Positions 16,466 through 19,033 of a stretch of 19,033 bases of DNA are shown piece after piece (positions within the stretch are counted from its first letter, which is position 1; every line of letters starts with the position of its first letter). A model generated the notes under the pieces. That model did not search any database. It had not been told where the DNA came from and was given only the letters and a program-made list of their open reading frames with translations. The stretch is from Flavobacterium psychrophilum (GTDB taxonomy: Bacteria; Bacteroidota; Bacteroidia; Flavobacteriales; Flavobacteriaceae): positions 1 through 19,033 of the forward strand of contig CAMCBB010000026.1 of assembly GCA_945872875.1 (NCBI GenBank), given 5' to 3'. A program made the translations under genes and the position numbers.

Positions 16466-16649
16466 TATCGTCTATTTTTTTAGATAACTTAAAAATAAGT
16501 AGAATAAAAATAGCACAAAAAGAAGCAACTACTCCAATTAGCGCAATACTACTATTTCCTTCAAAAGGCTTATTAAAATCAATCATGGTAAGATTAAAAA
16601 TGATTAATCCGATGGCCATCAAAATAAGTAAGGAAGTAAAAATTTTCAT
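16449..16649 (-). CDS. Small two-helix membrane protein (66 aa)
   Basis: Family not recognised. Two hydrophobic segments (about residues 3-24 and 35-54) are joined by a short polar loop (DFNKPFEGNSS), and the tail is charged (KLSKKIDDKLNNQ), so it is probably a two-pass inner-membrane protein. It follows the marC-family gene by 37 bp on the same strand and is likely cotranscribed with it. The membrane architecture and tight packing with both neighbours argue that it is a true gene. Function unknown. Confidence 0.7.
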   Translation of the reverse strand: MKIFTSLLILMAIGLIIFNLTMIDFNKPFEGNSSIALIGVVASFCAIFILLIFKLSKKIDDKLNNQ

Positions 16650-16686
16650 AACTTTAATTTAAAGTGTAAAAATAAGAAAAAAGGAA

Positions 16687-17265
16687 TTAATGAAATAATC
16701 CTTTAACATTCGCGGCAAATAATTTAACAGCAATTGCTAAAAGAACAACTCCAAAAGTTTTTCTAATTACTCCCAATCCATTTTTACCTAGCATTTTTTC
16801 AATTTTAGCAGAGGATTTCAAAACAATAAAAACCAAAATAATATTAAAAATTATTGCAATTACAATGTTTATGGTTTGAAATTGAGATTTTAAAGATAAT
16901 AAAGTGGTCATTGTTCCTGCGCCAGCAATAAGAGGAAATGCTAGAGGCACAATAGAAGCAGAGCTAGCTTCTTCTTCTTTATAAAGTCGGATTCCTAAAA
17001 TCATTTCGATTGCTAAAAAAAACAATACAAAGGATCCAGCAACCGCAAAAGAGTGAACATCAATTCCAATTAAATTTAGGAGTTCTTCTCCAACAAATAA
17101 AAAGGTGATCATTATTATTCCAGCAGCAAGTGACGCTTTTTCAGATTCAATATGACCGTATTTTTGTCTTAAATCTACAACAATTGGAATTGTTCCAACG
17201 ATATCAATTACTGCAAAAAGTACCATCCCAATAGTTGCAATTTCTTTAAAATTAAATCCTAGCAT
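16687..17265 (-). CDS. MarC/UPF0056-family integral membrane protein
   Basis: A 192-residue inner-membrane protein with about six transmembrane segments, matching the MarC (UPF0056) family. Family hallmarks visible are the N-terminal VIDIVGTIPIVVDL (residues about 19-32), the central SIVPLAFPLIAGAGTMTTLL segment, with its PLAFPLIAGAG core, and the IRKTFGVVLLAIAVKLF C-terminal helix. MarC was once tied to multiple antibiotic resistance but that role was not upheld, and the transported substrate, if any, is unknown. It has its own promoter and is followed by the 66-residue membrane protein. The DUF3109 gene is divergently transcribed 138 bp away. Confidence 0.9.
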   Translation of the reverse strand: MLGFNFKEIATIGMVLFAVIDIVGTIPIVVDLRQKYGHIESEKASLAAGIIMITFLFVGEELLNLIGIDVHSFAVAGSFVLFFLAIEMILGIRLYKEEEASSASIVPLAFPLIAGAGTMTTLLSLKSQFQTINIVIAIIFNIILVFIVLKSSAKIEKMLGKNGLGVIRKTFGVVLLAIAVKLFAANVKGLFH

Positions 17266-17284
17266 AATTATCTATTTTATGTTG

Positions 17285-17314
17285 CAAAATTACTTCTTTA
17301 CATTTAGTAACCAA
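17285..17314 (-). promoter_or_regulatory. Promoter of the marC-family gene
   Basis: On the minus strand TTG (17314-17312), a 19-nt spacer and TAATTTTG (17292-17285) match the Bacteroidota consensus, about 20 nt before the ATG at 17265. Confidence 0.5.
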
Positions 17315-17372
17315 CAATTGAAAGCATTAATTTTAGATTAAATTGTACATGTTAAAACAAAAAAAACCTTTG

Positions 17373-17380
17373 TACCTTTG
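17373..17380 (+). promoter_or_regulatory. -7 box of the DUF3109 gene promoter
   Basis: TACCTTTG matches TAnnTTTG exactly, 23 nt before the ATG at 17404. The nearest upstream TTG (17343-17345) is 27 nt away, rather far for a -33 element. Confidence 0.45.
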
Positions 17381-17403
17381 ACCGTTTAAAAAAGTAATGC
17401 ATC

Positions 17404-17976
17404 ATGTTTCAATTAGGGAAAACCATAGTTTCGGAAGATATTTTAGAAAAAGATTTTGTTTGCAATCTATCAGCTTGCCATGGAGCTTGTTGTGTTGACG
17501 GAGATGCAGGCGCTCCATTGAGCTTGGAAGAAACTAAAATCATGGAAGAGATTTATCCAAAGGTTAAGCCTTTTCTTCGTAAAGAAGGAATTGAAGCAAT
17601 TGAAAAATTAGGAACCTGGGTAAAAGGCACCGAACAAGATTTGGAAACACCGCTAATTGATGACAAAGATTGCGCTTATGTTATTTTTGATGGAAAAACG
17701 GCACTTTGCGGTATTGAACAAGCATATAATCAAGGGGTAATTTCATGGAAAAAACCAGTTTCGTGTCATTTGTATCCAATTCGTGTTAAAGACTTTACCG
17801 AATTCGCCGCAGTCAATTACGACCGCTGGGATATATGTGACGATGCCTGTTCTTTAGGAAAAGAGCTACAAATTCCAATTTATAAATTTGTTAAGGAAGC
17901 ACTGGTTCGAAGATTTGGAGAAGACTGGTATACAGAGCTAGAAAAAGTTGCTGAAGAGTTAAAAAACGATGAGTAA
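17404..17976 (+). CDS. DUF3109-family cysteine-rich protein
   Basis: A 190-residue cytoplasmic protein of the DUF3109 family. It has nine cysteines at positions 20, 25, 29, 30, 90, 102, 121, 145 and 149. The clusters FVCNLSACHGACC, VSCHLYPIRV and ICDDAC resemble the CxxxC and CC patterns of YkgJ-type putative zinc or iron-sulfur binding proteins. There is no signal peptide or membrane segment. The family is widespread in Bacteroidota but has no established biochemical function that I know of; metal binding is inferred from the cysteine spacing. It is monocistronic, with its own promoter and a strong terminator just downstream. Confidence 0.88.
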   Translation: MFQLGKTIVSEDILEKDFVCNLSACHGACCVDGDAGAPLSLEETKIMEEIYPKVKPFLRKEGIEAIEKLGTWVKGTEQDLETPLIDDKDCAYVIFDGKTALCGIEQAYNQGVISWKKPVSCHLYPIRVKDFTEFAAVNYDRWDICDDACSLGKELQIPIYKFVKEALVRRFGEDWYTELEKVAEELKNDE

Positions 17977-17986
17977 ATAAAATAAT

Positions 17987-18030
17987 AAAAAAACCTTAGC
18001 CTCAATAAATGCTGAAGTTAAGGTTTTTTT
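17987..18030. terminator. Bidirectional intrinsic terminator between DUF3109 gene and tRNA-Ala
   Basis: A perfect 12-bp stem (AAAAAAACCTTA at 17987-17998, TAAGGTTTTTTT at 18019-18030) has a 20-nt loop. It gives a T-run in both directions, so it can end both the plus-strand DUF3109 transcript and the minus-strand tRNA transcript. Confidence 0.85.
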
Positions 18031-18031
18031 G

Positions 18032-18105
18032 TGGAGAATACCGGAGTCGAACCGGTTACCTCTTGCCTGCCAGGCAAGCGCTCTAACCAAATGAGCTAAT
18101 CCCCC
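18032..18105 (-). tRNA. tRNA-Ala (anticodon GGC)
   Basis: A 74-nt cloverleaf on the minus strand. The acceptor is GGGGGAT/ATTCTCC with discriminator A and the G3-U70 wobble pair that identifies alanine tRNA. The D stem is GCTC/GAGC and the anticodon stem CTTGC/GCAAG with loop CTGGCAG (anticodon GGC, reading GCC/GCU). The T arm is ACCGG-TTCGACT-CCGGT. The 3' CCA is not encoded, since AC then A follows the discriminator. Confidence 0.97.
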
Positions 18106-18115
18106 TTTTTTTTAG

Positions 18116-18123
18116 CAAATATA
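18116..18123 (-). promoter_or_regulatory. -7 box of the tRNA-Ala promoter
   Basis: Minus-strand TATATTTG matches TAnnTTTG exactly, 10 nt before the tRNA 5' end at 18105, so the primary transcript would carry a leader of only about 5 nt. No -33 element is evident. Confidence 0.45.
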
Positions 18124-18195
18124 TTTATTTACTAAGGTATTAGTGTGTTTTTCTTATCAAATTTTAAATAAAATATAATATTATTCAATTAATTT

Positions 18196-18231
18196 TCCTA
18201 TAATTGTATTGCGAATCAAATATTTATAGGA
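18196..18231. repeat. Inverted repeat upstream of the right-edge secreted protein gene
   Basis: TCCTATAA (18196-18203) and TTATAGGA (18224-18231) are a perfect 8-bp inverted repeat with a 20-nt spacer, ending 19 nt before the ATG at 18251. It overlaps TATAATTG (18199-18206), one mismatch from a -7 box. It may be an operator or leader hairpin; no function is shown. Confidence 0.35.
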
Positions 18232-18250
18232 TTAACTAACAAAACACTCT

Positions 18251-19033
18251 ATGAAAAAAATTACTTTATTATTATTATTTTTTATTGCTTTTCAAAGCAA
18301 CGCGCAGGTGGTTGCTTCACAAAATTTTGATGTAGCTATAGGATGGACTTCAACTATGGTTACAAATGATGCCAATGTTTCTATAAGCGCTTGGTCAAGA
18401 AGAACTGCTGGTACTACTCCCACTTGTACTCCATTTGCTGGTGCAGGTATGGCACGATTTAATTCGTATAACATTCCTAATGGAAGCTCTGGTAGGTTAA
18501 CATCTCCAGCAATTACTTTTGCAGGGGCAAGCTATAGAGTTAACCTAAAAATGTTCAGAGATTCTGGATACCCTACTGATGCAGATAATATTAAAGTGTA
18601 CTACAACACTACAAATGCTGCTGGAGGAACTTTATTAGGAACTGTAAATAGATCTAAAAGCTTAGCACCTATAGTGACAGCAGATGGATGGTATACCTAT
18701 ACTTTTATTATTCCAGGAACAACAACAGGTACTGGTTATATTAATATCTTAGGAACTTCTGCTTACGGAAACAATATCTTTATTGATGAAATAGTTGTAG
18801 ATCAAATTCCAGCTAATGATGCTGTAATGAGTGCATTAAATGTGAACTCAATAATCCCTAGTGGATCAACTCCTATTACAGGAACAATTAAAAATAATGG
18901 TTTAACAACCATAAACACCATAGATGTTAAATGGCAAGTGGATGCGGGTACAGTTAACACATATTCATTATCAGGATTGAATTTAACAGCAGGTCAAACC
19001 TATGATTTCACTCATAATGCTCAATGGAATGCA
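18251..19033 (+). CDS. Secreted multidomain protein, probable T9SS cargo, 3' end outside window
   Basis: The first 261 codons are present; the gene runs off the right edge. A signal peptide (MKKITLLLLFFIAFQSNAQ) is followed by a beta-sandwich of the MAM-like/cleaved-adhesin (choice-of-anchor) type. That domain covers about residues 20-192, from ASQNFDVAIGWTS to YGNNIFIDEIVVDQI. A second Ig-like or CARDB-like domain then begins (NDAVMSALNVNSI, TGTIKNNGLTTINTIDVKWQ). This architecture is common among T9SS-exported adhesins, peptidases and Omp28-related proteins of Flavobacteriia. The catalytic or sorting domain, if any, lies beyond the window, so the final identity is open. The gene stands alone after the tRNA-Ala locus and is preceded by an inverted repeat at 18196-18231. 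Confidence 0.85.
   Translation, partial: MKKITLLLLFFIAFQSNAQVVASQNFDVAIGWTSTMVTNDANVSISAWSRRTAGTTPTCTPFAGAGMARFNSYNIPNGSSGRLTSPAITFAGASYRVNLKMFRDSGYPTDADNIKVYYNTTNAAGGTLLGTVNRSKSLAPIVTADGWYTYTFIIPGTTTGTGYINILGTSAYGNNIFIDEIVVDQIPANDAVMSALNVNSIIPSGSTPITGTIKNNGLTTINTIDVKWQVDAGTVNTYSLSGLNLTAGQTYDFTHNAQWNA

Noticed and set aside
18292..18474. 60-codon minus-strand open frame inside the right-edge secreted protein gene
   Set aside because: It is antisense to a gene with a good signal peptide and domain pattern, and has no promoter or recognisable motif.

Overview
The window is AT-rich chromosomal DNA from a member of the Bacteroidota, most likely a Flavobacterium or close relative. Three things point there. 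Two secreted proteins at the edges look like type IX secretion (T9SS) cargo. Recognisable -7 boxes of the form TAnnTTTG sit in front of many genes, with no strong Shine-Dalgarno sequences. The protein set is typical of the family (eukaryote-like NrdA/NrdB, DUF3109, HupE/UreJ_2-type membrane protein, MarC).

Layout. Bases 1-2516 (minus) carry most of a secreted M36 (fungalysin-type) metallopeptidase whose C-terminal T9SS tail runs off the left edge. Bases 2640-8030 (minus) form a deoxynucleotide block: a dGTP triphosphohydrolase preceded by a 73-residue protein of unknown function, then the class Ia ribonucleotide reductase pair nrdB-nrdA, whose 234-bp spacer holds what look like two dispersed intergenic repeats. 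Bases 8201-12271 (minus) carry an exported lysine-rich protein with its own terminator and a 1133-residue outer-membrane-type protein. Bases 12333-14136 (minus) carry aspartate kinase and a GNAT acetyltransferase. From 14249 the plus strand carries class I fructose-1,6-bisphosphatase, a HupE/UreJ-like membrane protein and a dCMP deaminase. A minus-strand MarC plus tiny two-helix membrane protein unit follows, then a divergent DUF3109 cysteine-rich protein, a bidirectional terminator, a tRNA-Ala(GGC) gene on the minus strand, and the start of a second large secreted protein running off the right edge.

How the genes work together. NrdAB makes dNDPs, dCMP deaminase feeds dUMP to thymidylate synthesis, and the Dgt homologue removes excess dGTP, so the window holds both synthesis and disposal arms of dNTP control, though in separate transcription units. 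FBPase and aspartate kinase are central metabolism. The remainder is envelope or secretion biology.

I see no mobile element, CRISPR array, phage gene or recognisable defence cassette. The least understood items are the 1133-residue outer-membrane-type protein, the lysine-rich exported protein, the 73-residue protein upstream of dgt, and the repeat pair inside the nrdB-nrdA spacer.
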